In this document: positions 11,001-20,465 of the stretch, one piece after another | Numbering within the stretch: the stretch's first letter is position 1 | Layout of the letters: the number at the start of each line of letters is the position of its first letter | Assembly (NCBI GenBank): GCA_903876885.1 | Contig: CAIRBP010000048.1 | Location: 1-33,295 of the forward strand | Direction of reading: 5' to 3' | From: an uncultured Burkholderiales bacterium | GTDB taxonomy: Bacteria > Pseudomonadota > Gammaproteobacteria > Burkholderiales > Burkholderiaceae_C | Length of the DNA: 33,295 bases | Made by a program: the position numbers and the translations under genes | Notes under the pieces: model-generated | What the model was told of the DNA's origin: nothing | Seen by the model: only the letters and a program-made list of their open reading frames with translations | Database searches by the model: none

Positions 11001-13421
11001 TTACAAAGTGTCAATGAAACTTCGTAATTTATCAGAGCGTGAGGGGTGCTTGAGCTTTCTTAAAGCTTTGGCTTCTATTTGACGTATACGTTCCCTAGTT
11101 ACATCAAACTGTTTGCCGACCTCCTCAAGAGTGTGGTCCGTGCTCATTTCGATACCAAAACGCATACGGAGCACTTTTGCCTCTCTTGGCGTTAGACCAT
11201 CTAATATCTCTTTGACTACATCTCTCAGACCCGCTTGCATCGCTGCCTCAATGGGCGCAGTGTTAGCAGAGTCCTCAATAAAGTCGCCTAAGTGCGAATC
11301 ATCATCATCTCCAATTGGAGTTTCCATGGAAATTGGCTCTTTAGCAATTTTCATGATCTTACGGATCTTGTCCTCTGGCATTTCCATTTTTTCGGCCAAC
11401 GCAGAAGCATCAGGCTCAAATCCGAATTCTTGCAGGTGTTGGCGAGATATTCTGTTCATCTTGTTGATGGTCTCAATCATGTGAACAGGGATTCGAATCG
11501 TTCTAGCTTGATCCGCAATAGAGCGAGTGATTGCTTGTCTAATCCACCAAGTCGCATAAGTTGAAAATTTATAGCCACGGCGATACTCAAACTTATCGAC
11601 TGCTTTCATTAAGCCAATATTACCCTCTTGGATCAAATCAAGGAACTGCAAACCACGATTGGTGTATTTTTTGGCTATGGAGATAACCAAACGCAAATTA
11701 GCCTCGATCATCTCTTTTTTCGCATTACGTGAGGCTGCCTCGCCCTCGTTCATGCGCTTGTTGATGCCTTTGAGTTCATTGAGGGGAACAACAACTCGAG
11801 TTTGCAGGTCAATTAATTTTTGTTGTAACTCTTGAATCGCGGGGATATTACGAGTCATCGTTACGGACCAAGGCTTTCCAGCAGTTGATTGTTTCTCAAC
11901 CCACCTTAGGTTGAGCAAGTTGGCAGGAAACTCTTTGATAAAGATGTCCTGGGGCATGCCGCACTTGTCAACAATAATTCTCCTGAGTTGGCGCTCTTTT
12001 TTGCGCATATCGTCAACTTGGCTGCGTACCATATCGCACAAACGTTCGATTGTTCGAGCCGTAAAACGAATCGTCATCAACTCATCACTTAGTGCTTTTT
12101 GAGCTTTCAAGTAGTTGGGAGTGCCCCAGCCTTCTTTGTCATAGACTTTGTGCACCTTCTCAAATAGAGTTGTGATGCGTCCAAAACGCTCAATAGCTTC
12201 CCGCTTGAGTTCCTCTAGTTTTTTCGTTAAGGCTTTGCTTCCGCCCTTGCCGTCATCGTCGTCTGTGTCATCGAATTCATCAAAATCTTCTTCGGCAACG
12301 TAGTCATCGGCCTCATCTGCGTTGCTAAATCCGTCAACTACGCTGGAGATTACGACTTTACCTTCAGCAATCTCATCTCTAAGACGCAGGATCTCCGCAA
12401 TGGTTGATGGTGATTCGCTGATGGCTTTCATCATATCCATCAATCCACCTTCAATGCGTTTGGCGATTTCAATCTCGCCTTCACGCGTCAAAAGCTCAAC
12501 TGTGCCCATCTCACGCATGTACATGCGCACTGGATCTGTAGTTCTACCGAACTCACTATCGACGGTTGATAAAGCGGCCTCCGCCTCCTCCTCAGCCTCT
12601 TCCTCGGTAGCAGTCGTAGGGCCTGTGTTTGTGAGTAGAAGTGTTTCTGCGTCAGGAGTTTGTTCATAGACAGCCACACCCATGTCATTCAACATAGAGA
12701 TCACTATCTCGAGGGTCTCTGCGTCAACTAATTTGTCAGGTAAGTGGTCGGAGATCTCTCCGTGAGTTAAATAGCCTCTTGTTTTTCCAAGCTTAATTAG
12801 TGTTTTAAGTCTTTGTCGGCGTTTGGCCAGATCTTCCTCTGATAGCACTGCCTCATCAAGGCCAAACTCCTTCATCAAGGCACGCTCTTTGGCCTTGCTG
12901 ATTTTCATGCGAAGGGGCTTAACCTTCTCTGTACTTGAGCCAGCCTCTTCAGCAAATTCCGTCTCTAAATCAATGTCTTCGTCTAATACGGGTTCTTCTA
13001 ATTTAGGTTCTTTGCCTTTTTTCGCTGCATTCTTAGGCGCGGGGACTTTTGCTGCAGCCTTGGCGGGGGCGGCTTTTGCTGGATTTTGTTTAGCAGGCGT
13101 AGTTTTCTTAGCCCCAGTATTTTTTACTTCTGGTTTCGCCGCTGATTTTGCAACTGGTTTAGCTGCGACTTTAACTGCGGGCTTAGCTTTTGATTTAACT
13201 ACGGTTTTAGCAACTGCTTTAGCGGCTGGCTTGGCAGTAACTTTTGGAGTCGCTTTAACGGGGGCTTTAGCTTTAACTGCAGTTTTAGATTTTGTGTTTT
13301 GTGGCACTTTGGATGTACTCGGTTTAGCTACCTTTGCAGGTGCTTTTTTAGCTGATGCAGTTTTGGCAGTTGAAGATACGGCCGTTTTACCAACCGGTTT
13401 TTTAGACTTGGATGTGGACAT
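11001..13421 (-). CDS. rpoD: Primary sigma factor RpoD (sigma-70)
   Basis: The 806-residue housekeeping sigma factor directs RNA polymerase to -10/-35 promoters. Region 1.2 ([20 protein letters not shown]) and the non-conserved region with an acidic Asp/Glu stretch are present. The core region 2 has [20 protein letters not shown] and the -10 recognition helix [20 protein letters not shown]. Region 3 and region 4 with the -35 helix-turn-helix ([20 protein letters not shown]) follow. The first 150 or so residues are an unusual low-complexity Lys/Ala/Pro/Val-rich head resembling histone H1-like tails; long basic heads are known in betaproteobacterial RpoD. The start ATG is preceded by GAGGATCT. 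A TATAAT-type promoter overlaps the dnaG end just upstream. Confidence 0.98.
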   Translation of the reverse strand: MSTSKSKKPVGKTAVSSTAKTASAKKAPAKVAKPSTSKVPQNTKSKTAVKAKAPVKATPKVTAKPAAKAVAKTVVKSKAKPAVKVAAKPVAKSAAKPEVKNTGAKKTTPAKQNPAKAAPAKAAAKVPAPKNAAKKGKEPKLEEPVLDEDIDLETEFAEEAGSSTEKVKPLRMKISKAKERALMKEFGLDEAVLSEEDLAKRRQRLKTLIKLGKTRGYLTHGEISDHLPDKLVDAETLEIVISMLNDMGVAVYEQTPDAETLLLTNTGPTTATEEEAEEEAEAALSTVDSEFGRTTDPVRMYMREMGTVELLTREGEIEIAKRIEGGLMDMMKAISESPSTIAEILRLRDEIAEGKVVISSVVDGFSNADEADDYVAEEDFDEFDDTDDDDGKGGSKALTKKLEELKREAIERFGRITTLFEKVHKVYDKEGWGTPNYLKAQKALSDELMTIRFTARTIERLCDMVRSQVDDMRKKERQLRRIIVDKCGMPQDIFIKEFPANLLNLRWVEKQSTAGKPWSVTMTRNIPAIQELQQKLIDLQTRVVVPLNELKGINKRMNEGEAASRNAKKEMIEANLRLVISIAKKYTNRGLQFLDLIQEGNIGLMKAVDKFEYRRGYKFSTYATWWIRQAITRSIADQARTIRIPVHMIETINKMNRISRQHLQEFGFEPDASALAEKMEMPEDKIRKIMKIAKEPISMETPIGDDDDSHLGDFIEDSANTAPIEAAMQAGLRDVVKEILDGLTPREAKVLRMRFGIEMSTDHTLEEVGKQFDVTRERIRQIEAKALRKLKHPSRSDKLRSFIDTL

Positions 13422-13609
13422 AGATCCTCAGCGAAGATGATATTGGGGCTTACTGGTTTAAGAATAAGTCGTCAATCAAATGACATGACAAGATGGAAGG
13501 GCGATCATTTGGAATGCAATCCTAGCGGAATTTGGGCGAATCGTAATTAAAAAGTTTACATTTGGCCGCGCCGGAGGTGTTGCTGTCGCTCTTGTCTGAA
13601 CTTAGAAGG

Positions 13610-13638
13610 ATTATACCGCAAGACCAGATTTCAGTCTA
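13610..13638 (-). promoter_or_regulatory. Probable sigma-70 promoter for rpoD, overlapping the end of dnaG
   Basis: On the minus strand there is a perfect -10 TATAAT (13615-13610) and a -35-like TAGACT (13638-13633) with a 17-bp spacer. The -10 overlaps the dnaG stop codon. Transcription would start about 180 bp before the rpoD ATG, giving rpoD a separate promoter besides read-through from dnaG. Confidence 0.6.
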
Positions 13639-15554
13639 GCCCGTCTACTGTTTAAAAACCGCACGCGCTCATAGGCGATAGGGTCAGAGCTAGCTTTGGG
13701 GATGAGTAACTTAAGTTCTTGATCAATTGAGTCTTTCTCCATTTCAATCAAAATGCTGCTTAACTCTTGAGGTGTATTCTCCAGATCTGCAGGTGCATTC
13801 TTTAAAAGATTCGCAATCCAATCGTAGTGCGAATGTCCCTTTAAGCCCTCCATGAGTGCTGCAAACGGCTGAACCCCCAGTTCATTTAATTGTCGATCCA
13901 TCCATTTAAAGAGTTCACCGTGAGGAGCCATTAAAGCGCAGAGCATACTACGTTGAGTTGCTGAGAGTAGCTCCCATTGGCGCATGTCGTTGAATAATAT
14001 TTGAACAGCCCTGTCTTGACGGCTGCTGGGCCCGCGCCTAATAGGTAAATTAAATGAGGGGTTAGATTGTGGTGATGTTTGGGTGTCTGATGAGAACCCA
14101 GAGAATTTGTAATTTTGTGAACCTTGGTAGGCGGATCTTGCCCCCTCGTTGTATTTATTTCCTTTGTTAAAAGGCGCCTTGTTATCCTTTGAATAAAACT
14201 GTTTTTCCTTGCTCTCTGGGGCAGGCCCCCACAGACGAACCAATTCCTTTTCTCCAATATTGACTAGATTGGCAATTTCGCTGAGAAGTTGACTTTTTAG
14301 CACACCTTGAGGCAATGCCTGCCAAAGTGGCTTAGCTAGAGAGGCAAACTGAGCGCGTCCTTCTGCGTTATCAAGATCGCAGCCGACACGTGCAGATTCG
14401 ATTAAGTAACGACTAAGTGGAGTTGCATCAGAGACAAAGCGCGTAAAGGCATCTTGACCATGCTCGCGGATATATGAGTCAGGATCGTGTTCTTTAGGAA
14501 GGAATAAGAACTTTACACTGCGAGTGTCACTGGCAAAAGGAATAGCTACTTCAAGAGCCTTACGCGCGGCGCGCTTGCCAGCTGCGTCCCCATCAAAGCT
14601 AAACACAACTGAATCCGTGAATCTGAACAATTTTTGTACATGCTCTTGTGTGCAAGCGGTACCAAGCGTTGCAACAGCGTTGGGGAACCCCCATTGAGCT
14701 AATGCAACGACGTCCATGTACCCCTCTGTTACCAAACAATATCCCATAGAGCGTAAAGATTGTCTGGCCTCAAAAAGGCCGTAGAGTTCGCGACCCTTTA
14801 TAAACACTGGTGTTTCGGGGGAGTTGAGATACTTTGGGCCCGGCTGTGGCTGGTCTCCTGGTACGGGAATTACGCGACCACCAAAGCCGATGCACTCCCC
14901 CTTTATGTTTCTTATCGGGAACATGATTCGGTCACGAAATCTGTCGTACCTTTTCTCATCCACCTTAGGATCTTGATCCGACTCTTTGTTTGTGATTACG
15001 AGTCCGCTCTCAACAAGAAGGGGGCTTTGATAGTCTGGAAACACACTGGCTAGGTTTCTCCAGCCATCAGGGGCGTAACCCAGACCAAATTGTTTGGCTA
15101 TCTCACCCGATAAGCCGCGTTCTTTTAGGTAAGTGACGGCTTTGGGTGAATTCTTAAGTTGTTTCCTGTAGTCTGTATTAGCTTTTTCTAAAATATCCGT
15201 TAGTGTTTGAACGTGCTCTCTGTGCTCGCCGCGTTTTGCGCGTTCATCAGGTGATAAAGTCTCCTCAGGAATCACCATGTTGTAGGTCTGTGCGAGATCT
15301 TTCACAGCCTCCACAAAATTCATTCCGCCATGTTCCATTAAAAAACCAATCGCGTTACCATTTTTTCCGCAACCAAAACAATGGAAAAATTGCTTAGTAG
15401 GACTTACTGTAAATGAAGGTGATTTCTCTGAATGGAAAGGGCACAAACCAGAGAAATTAGCACCTGCTTTTTTGAGTTGCACGTGTCGGCCCACGATCTC
15501 GACAACATCGGCTCGGTTTATTAATTCTTGGATAAAGGTTTGGGGGATGGACAT
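13611..15554 (-). CDS. dnaG: DNA primase DnaG
   Basis: The 647-residue primase makes RNA primers at the replication fork. The N-terminal CHC2 zinc-binding domain is clear (LCPFHSEKSPSF, then FHCFGCGKNGNAI, residues about 37-70). The catalytic core has ERGLSGEIAKQFGLGYAPDG and the RNA polymerase basic motif (RYDRFRDRIMFPIRN). The TOPRIM fold follows with LVTEGYMDVVALAQWG and the acidic VFSFDGDAAGKRAA. The linker at about residues 440-510 is Ser/Asn/Lys-rich, and the C-terminal helicase-binding domain follows. Upstream of rpoD is the usual macromolecular-synthesis arrangement, but rpsU is not next to it here. Confidence 0.98.
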   Translation of the reverse strand: MSIPQTFIQELINRADVVEIVGRHVQLKKAGANFSGLCPFHSEKSPSFTVSPTKQFFHCFGCGKNGNAIGFLMEHGGMNFVEAVKDLAQTYNMVIPEETLSPDERAKRGEHREHVQTLTDILEKANTDYRKQLKNSPKAVTYLKERGLSGEIAKQFGLGYAPDGWRNLASVFPDYQSPLLVESGLVITNKESDQDPKVDEKRYDRFRDRIMFPIRNIKGECIGFGGRVIPVPGDQPQPGPKYLNSPETPVFIKGRELYGLFEARQSLRSMGYCLVTEGYMDVVALAQWGFPNAVATLGTACTQEHVQKLFRFTDSVVFSFDGDAAGKRAARKALEVAIPFASDTRSVKFLFLPKEHDPDSYIREHGQDAFTRFVSDATPLSRYLIESARVGCDLDNAEGRAQFASLAKPLWQALPQGVLKSQLLSEIANLVNIGEKELVRLWGPAPESKEKQFYSKDNKAPFNKGNKYNEGARSAYQGSQNYKFSGFSSDTQTSPQSNPSFNLPIRRGPSSRQDRAVQILFNDMRQWELLSATQRSMLCALMAPHGELFKWMDRQLNELGVQPFAALMEGLKGHSHYDWIANLLKNAPADLENTPQELSSILIEMEKDSIDQELKLLIPKASSDPIAYERVRFLNSRRARLKSGLAV

Positions 15555-15739
15555 ATGATCAGTATTGTATGCCTGGTGAGAAATTTATATTTTTTAAATT
15601 ATTCTCGATCACATTAAAGCTAATAAATTTGGCTTTTAATGAGGCTTTAGAGCCCTACTAGTTATTGATGGTTTTATCTTTTCTCATGACCAAAGAGTGT
15701 TGCAGTACTGACGGATTAGATCCAAAGGTTCTAAACTGT

Positions 15740-17722
15740 CTATCGACCTAACACAATGCCTTCTCTTCTTGGGTCCGCTCCTCCAATGAGACCTGTAGGA
15801 GTTTTCTCAACCGCTTGAATACCACTGGTCAGTGGAATTTTTATTACTGATTGCCGCCTTTCTTTTAATTTACTTAACCAGGTTTGATCAAAAAACTTAT
15901 CCTCCAAAATGAGGTCTCCGTTTGGTTTATTGAGTGCAAAATGTGCCTGATTGATTGCCTCTTGTGGGCTCATATTCCATACAAGCATACTCCAAAGAGT
16001 TTGAGCCGTGAAATGAATAATTGCACTCCCCCCTGGGCTTCCTAAGCTAGCAAATACCTCCTTGGCAGTGCTTAGCTGTTTGGATTCGCTATTCAATTTC
16101 AAATGGTTTGTTGTTGTTTTATCTGAACTTTTAAGCTTTAATACTATGGTTGGTGTCATAGAAGATCTGGGACGCTTACCAGGGCCCGCACGGTTTGCAA
16201 CAGGCATTCCAGACTCATCATTGGGCAAGAAGCTAAAGTCAGTGAGTTCAGAGTTTAATAAGAAACCTCCTCGCAAACCCCTGCCAGAGTTAACCATTCT
16301 GTGCACCCCAAAAGCGCTCTCTATTGAAGAGGTAAATGCAACTGCATTACCGAACCTATCCATAATACTAATGTGACTCGTGCCGTGTTCTGGTTGATTC
16401 GGCATGGAGCCAACTTTATTTGTGAGGGCGCTCAGAGCTAGTTCAGGAGGAACACCGAATACAGGATCGGTCATTTTTCTCTCCCCAATGAGCTTTGCTC
16501 GTTCTTGAAGGTAATTAGGACTTATTAGCGCGCGCCAGGTTTGTGCATTAAAGTTGTTATTGGTGAAATTTGAAGACTCAGCATTAGGCGTAGCGGAGTA
16601 GTCCGCGACATACTTTGCCCTGTCAGCGAAGGCTAGTCGAGCCGCCTCAGAATAATAATGGAGCCAATCTGGACCGAAGGGTAGATTTTTTGCTGCTGTG
16701 TGCTGAAGCATACCAAGGATCTGTCCCATCGCCAAAGTCCCGGAAGATGGAGGAGGTGCGCCGCAGACTCTGTAAACCAATGGCTCTTGCCCTTGTTGGG
16801 CTTGCAGGTCAAAGCACAATGGCTCTCTTATTAAGGACCGATAGTTTTTCAGATCCTCAAGCTTCATCCTTTCAACTTCCTCTTCCTGGTTTGCAGTTTT
16901 AACAATTGCTTCAGCCCATAATCCGCTGTAAAAAGCCTTTGGACCTAAGCGCGCTATGTCAGTTAAGATTTTTGCAAGTTCAGGATTTTTTAGTAAATGT
17001 CCAACGGGCCAGGGTGATTGATCAGCTTGGTAAAAATACTCTCTAGCATGTTTATCATGAATAAGATCAGAGTCTCGCTTTAGCAACTGAAAGAGTCTAG
17101 GGCTGATCTCAAACCCTTTATCAGCTAGTTCAATTGCGGGTCGTAAAACCTCTTGCCAAGGTAGTTTTCCGTATAACTTATGAGCCTGCCAAAGCATAGC
17201 AACAATGCCTGGAACACCAATGGAGCGAGAGCTTAGTTGAGCGGCCTTAAAGTCTATTGGATGACCGTTCTGGTTCAGAAACAACTTTTCTGTCGCGGCC
17301 GAGGGAGCTGTCTCTCGACCATCAAAGACTACTATGCCTTTTGCAGTAGAGAGAACTAAAAATCCACCGCCTCCTATGCCGCTTGACTGAGGCTCAACTA
17401 AAGTCAGTACCATTTGAATGCAAACTGAAGCATCAACAGCATTGCCACCCATTCTTAATATTTCCAAACCTGCGTTTGTTGCAATAGGATTTGCCGCGGC
17501 GACTGCCTCTGTTGGATAAATCCAACCCGGCTTATCTGTCCAATCAGTGGCGCCCTCTGGCATCAAATCACGAAAGCTATTACTCGCTTTAGATTGAGGA
17601 CTGTTAGTATCAGATGCTTGCAAAGACCGGGTGGGCTCTAGTTCATCTGGGTAAGAGCAGGTAAATCCAAAACTCAAAGCTCCAATAGTGAGCAGACGAA
17701 TTAGGTTTTTATTTGCAAGCAT
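15740..17722 (-). CDS. ggt: Gamma-glutamyltransferase (periplasmic, N-terminal nucleophile hydrolase)
   Basis: This 660-residue precursor is cleaved by itself into large and small subunits. The scissile/nucleophile Thr lies in EHGTSHISIMDRFGNAVAFT at T448, with Ser in place of the second Thr of the E. coli TTH motif, a common variant. Other family marks are ATNAGLEILRMGGNAVDA, PQSSGIGGGGFLV, GAPPPSSGTLAMGQILGML, the lid segment GGFLLNSELTDFSF, and SLGSPGGSAIIHF. The N-terminus has a hydrophobic signal (LLTIGALSFGFTC) for export. The enzyme transfers or hydrolyses the gamma-glutamyl group of glutathione and similar peptides. It lies upstream of dnaG on the same strand with about 185 bp between, and diverges from the patatin gene. 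Confidence 0.95.
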   Translation of the reverse strand: MLANKNLIRLLTIGALSFGFTCSYPDELEPTRSLQASDTNSPQSKASNSFRDLMPEGATDWTDKPGWIYPTEAVAAANPIATNAGLEILRMGGNAVDASVCIQMVLTLVEPQSSGIGGGGFLVLSTAKGIVVFDGRETAPSAATEKLFLNQNGHPIDFKAAQLSSRSIGVPGIVAMLWQAHKLYGKLPWQEVLRPAIELADKGFEISPRLFQLLKRDSDLIHDKHAREYFYQADQSPWPVGHLLKNPELAKILTDIARLGPKAFYSGLWAEAIVKTANQEEEVERMKLEDLKNYRSLIREPLCFDLQAQQGQEPLVYRVCGAPPPSSGTLAMGQILGMLQHTAAKNLPFGPDWLHYYSEAARLAFADRAKYVADYSATPNAESSNFTNNNFNAQTWRALISPNYLQERAKLIGERKMTDPVFGVPPELALSALTNKVGSMPNQPEHGTSHISIMDRFGNAVAFTSSIESAFGVHRMVNSGRGLRGGFLLNSELTDFSFLPNDESGMPVANRAGPGKRPRSSMTPTIVLKLKSSDKTTTNHLKLNSESKQLSTAKEVFASLGSPGGSAIIHFTAQTLWSMLVWNMSPQEAINQAHFALNKPNGDLILEDKFFDQTWLSKLKERRQSVIKIPLTSGIQAVEKTPTGLIGGADPRREGIVLGR

Positions 17723-17869
17723 TATTAAGGATAAATTTAAAATCTATGTTTTTAAGATCAATAAATTCAGTGATACTGCATTCTTTACAGTACCGAGAAT
17801 GTAAGACGAAGTTGCTTAAAGTAGATTTCTCTGGGAAAATAGTAGGTTAACTTGTTTTTAGTGCTTGGA

Positions 17870-18874
17870 ATGCAAAAATTTATAAAAAATACCCAAATTT
17901 TTAATTCGCGACTCTCACTTGCTTTGATCCTAGTCGCTTTAGTACTGTGTGGTTGTGCAAGTCAAGGTCTCATTGGGACGAGCTCAGTCAAGGACGGTGT
18001 CTTCGGTGCAGGTGATCGAAGCAATGCCCAGAAAAATGAAGGATCTGGAGCGCTTGGCTCTTCACCCATTAATTCAACAGATCAGACTAAACCAATTCGT
18101 ATTCCTCCTAAGTTTGCTTTAGTGTTAGGTGGTGGAGCAGCGAGAGGCTTTGCCCATATCGGTGTCATTCAAATACTAGAGGAGTCTGGAATTAAGCCTA
18201 CCATGGTAGTGGGTACGTCGGCGGGGAGCGTTGTAGCGGCCATTTACGCAAGCGGTAAAACGGGTTCGCAACTCCAAAGAATAGCTGATGGTATTGAGCA
18301 ATCCGCTCTAACAGATTGGAATATGTCATTTCTAAAGCGTGGGATGATGAGGGGTGAGGCTTTAGAACATTTCATTCGTCAGCAAACGGGTATTAAAAAT
18401 ATTGAGCAATTTCCAATCCCCCTTGGGGTTGTCGCAACTGATCTTCAAACAGGTGAAGGCATTTTGTTTCAAAGGGGTGACGTAGGCACTGCAGTTCGGG
18501 CTTCAAGCGCCGTTCCAGCTGTTTTTGAGCCCGTAAAAATTGGCGGTCGAGAGTACGTGGACGGTGGGTTGATTTCTCCAGTACCTGTGAGATATGCTCG
18601 ACAAATGGGCGCCGATATTGTCTTAGCTGTTGACATATCTAGCGCGCCCGAAGGAAATAAATCTGATGACATGCTGAAAATACTTTTACAAACTTTTACC
18701 ATCATGAGTAAAAGTATCAATTCGTTTGAACTCCCGCAGGCAGACATTGTTGTGAAACCCTCACTTCTTGGGGTGAGTAGCATTGAGTTCGCAAATAGGC
18801 AGCAAAGTATTGATGCTGGTAGAGCTGCGATGAAACAAGCTTTGCCCAAACTAAAGGCGATGTTGAATAATTAG
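17870..18874 (+). CDS. Patatin-like phospholipase lipoprotein (RssA/NTE-like)
   Basis: This is a predicted outer-membrane-directed lipoprotein with a patatin domain. From ATG 17870 a signal segment ends in the lipobox VLCGC, with the lipidated Cys at residue 29. The patatin domain begins at FALVLGGGAARGFAHIGV (oxyanion loop) and carries the nucleophile in VVGTSAGSV (S117) and the partner Asp in EYVDGGLISP (D231), so the Ser-Asp dyad is complete. Residues 30-80 form a Ser/Gly/Asn-rich linker. A TTG 18 bp upstream would add six residues; ATG is preferred. Its substrate is unknown. The gene is single, divergent from ggt, and is followed by the T4SS cluster after about 160 bp. Confidence 0.9.
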   Translation: MQKFIKNTQIFNSRLSLALILVALVLCGCASQGLIGTSSVKDGVFGAGDRSNAQKNEGSGALGSSPINSTDQTKPIRIPPKFALVLGGGAARGFAHIGVIQILEESGIKPTMVVGTSAGSVVAAIYASGKTGSQLQRIADGIEQSALTDWNMSFLKRGMMRGEALEHFIRQQTGIKNIEQFPIPLGVVATDLQTGEGILFQRGDVGTAVRASSAVPAVFEPVKIGGREYVDGGLISPVPVRYARQMGADIVLAVDISSAPEGNKSDDMLKILLQTFTIMSKSINSFELPQADIVVKPSLLGVSSIEFANRQQSIDAGRAAMKQALPKLKAMLNN

Positions 18875-18928
18875 GCACTCAATCTGTGTAGTTCAGTATT
18901 GATTTGGGCATTGATTTAGGAGCTAATT

Positions 18929-18944
18929 AAATCAAATTTGATTT
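18929..18944. repeat. Perfect 16-bp palindrome between the patatin gene and traV
   Basis: AAATCAAATTTGATTT is perfectly symmetric and is followed by more T residues. It lies about 55 bp past the patatin stop and about 90 bp before traV. It could be a weak terminator or an operator at the left edge of the conjugation genes. Confidence 0.5.
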
Positions 18945-19036
18945 TTGTCATTAATCAGCGCTGTAAATTACTTTGCATGCTTGGTTGTTGATATCACGAT
19001 TGGGGAACTGAAGGGATAGGGCATAAGATTCACCGC

Positions 19037-20014
19037 ATGCCTATTTCAATAAAAAATCTTTATAAGTTCAAAATACTTCGAGCAATCTATAGTTTATCGG
19101 GTTGCAATTTTCTAAATTTTCAACGATCAGTACTTCAAAGCTCTAGCCCAGTAAGTGTGTTAGCTTTGAGCGCATTACAACTTCTCATACAGGGTTGCTC
19201 TTTTGCGCCTATTGGTGAAAATAAATTTGATTGCAACCGAAAGGACAGTCCAAATGCTTATTGTCGATCCATCAAAGCGTTAGTGCGATCTACTCAGGGC
19301 GAGTTACCCGAAACTAGGTATGAAAAGGAGTTTGATATGCACGATTATGACCGTGCGAACTCCCTTGACGTTAAAACTGCGAAGGAGTCCCGGTCCCTTG
19401 GAATTGCTCCGGGGAGTCGAAGTAACGACAATAATCTCCCAAGGAATCCACAGTTAATACCTAAGTTAGTTACCAGTGCTTACCCACTTGGTTATCCTAC
19501 GGGGCCATTACTTAGCTTGGAAGGAGCGCCTGTTAGAGTGGCTCCAGTCATTCAGCGTGTTTATATAAAGAGCTACGTGGACGCCGATGATGTATTGATT
19601 CAGGATCAAATTATTTACAAAGAGATCGCACGTTCCAAATGGACTGGATTCGAGACGGGATTAAACAAGCAAGACTCATCACTTAATAATGGCGCCAGAG
19701 CACAGCCTCATAGAGTTCAGGCAGATAGCATCTCTTCTGCGTCAACGATCAGCAACGAGAGTTCAACAGACAGGACTAACTCATATACACCGAACACTGA
19801 TTTTGGCGCACAGGGGAATTTGATGGGTAGCCCTGTGAGACCTTCCGCTGGGGCTAAAGGTAGGGCATTTTCTAATGGCTCAGAAAACGCCCTGCCGCCT
19901 ATTAATAATTTAACCTCCAATTCGTCCTTCGCATCGCAGTCTTTAAAGTATGCGAGCGATGAGGAAAGTAGGCAAGAGCGAGAAAGTGATCGAGAAACAA
20001 ATATAAGTGAATAA
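19037..20014 (+). CDS. traV: F-type T4SS outer-membrane core lipoprotein TraV
   Basis: TraV is the VirB7-like lipoprotein that, with TraK and TraB, forms the outer-membrane core complex of F-type conjugation systems. The 325-residue product has a lipobox LIQGCS (Cys 54) after a hydrophobic stretch and then the TraV cysteine pair in FDCNRKDSPNAYC. The core segment PVRVAPVIQRVYIKSYVDAD and the following DDVLIQDQIIYKEIARSKW are the TraV signature. The signal peptide would be long (53 residues) from ATG 19037; no better in-frame start with a basic head is visible. The C-terminal 110 residues are Ser/Asn-rich and look disordered. It is the first gene of an eight-gene same-strand cluster, but the usual upstream traL-E-K-B genes are missing. 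Confidence 0.85.
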   Translation: MPISIKNLYKFKILRAIYSLSGCNFLNFQRSVLQSSSPVSVLALSALQLLIQGCSFAPIGENKFDCNRKDSPNAYCRSIKALVRSTQGELPETRYEKEFDMHDYDRANSLDVKTAKESRSLGIAPGSRSNDNNLPRNPQLIPKLVTSAYPLGYPTGPLLSLEGAPVRVAPVIQRVYIKSYVDADDVLIQDQIIYKEIARSKWTGFETGLNKQDSSLNNGARAQPHRVQADSISSASTISNESSTDRTNSYTPNTDFGAQGNLMGSPVRPSAGAKGRAFSNGSENALPPINNLTSNSSFASQSLKYASDEESRQERESDRETNISE

Positions 20015-20051
20015 TTTTTTATTCATAAAAATGATCTTAAAAAGGAAAAAA

Positions 20052-20369
20052 ATGAAAGTAAATATATTTTTAAAAAATTTCGCTGTTGTAGTGGTCGTTC
20101 CCCTTTTGCTTATCGCTTTTGCGGGAACAATGAACAACGGGACAGCCCTGTCTGCAAGCGTTTTTGATACTGTCGTTATTTGGCTGACTGATTTAGCGCA
20201 TTCAACATTTACCTTAATGTTGGCGTTGATTGTTTTAGTTGTAGCTGGATGGCAAATTGCGCACGGCGGTGGTTACAAAATGTTGGGACTTATTTTGGCT
20301 GTTCTTGCAGTCATGATCCTTGGACCTACGTTTTTAACCACAATGGCTACTGCAATGCCACCGTTGTGA
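20052..20369 (+). CDS. traA: TraA-like conjugative pilin precursor
   Basis: This is a 105-residue small membrane protein directly after traV. The ATG at 20052 has a strong AAAGGA ribosome site 6 bp upstream; the frame is also open from a GTG overlapping the traV stop, which is rejected. The sequence has a basic head, a leader hydrophobic stretch (FAVVVVVPLLLIAFAG), and then two further hydrophobic helices (LMLALIVLVVAGW and LGLILAVLAVMIL) joined by a short GGGYK loop, as in VirB2/TraA pilins. If cleaved after ALSA the mature pilin is 70 residues, the length of F pilin. In SXT-type clusters traA likewise follows traV. The exact cleavage site is inference. Confidence 0.72.
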   Translation: MKVNIFLKNFAVVVVVPLLLIAFAGTMNNGTALSASVFDTVVIWLTDLAHSTFTLMLALIVLVVAGWQIAHGGGYKMLGLILAVLAVMILGPTFLTTMATAMPPL

Positions 20370-20465
20370 ATGAAATCTTATTTTTTAGATCGCTTCTAAT
20401 TATCTTGTTATCAATGAATGCAATCAAGGCTACGATCCGAAATTATGGTCTTGCTAGGATCCTAA

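Noticed and set aside
12823-13440. A 205-codon plus-strand open frame rich in Ala/Val/Leu
   Set aside because: It is the antisense shadow of the Lys/Ala/Pro-rich head of rpoD. Its composition follows from the repeats, and no start signals or family motifs are visible.
13422-13610. Possible tRNA gene beside rpoD, common in related bacteria
   Set aside because: No cloverleaf arms or TTCGA-type T-loop could be found on either strand; only a promoter is supported.
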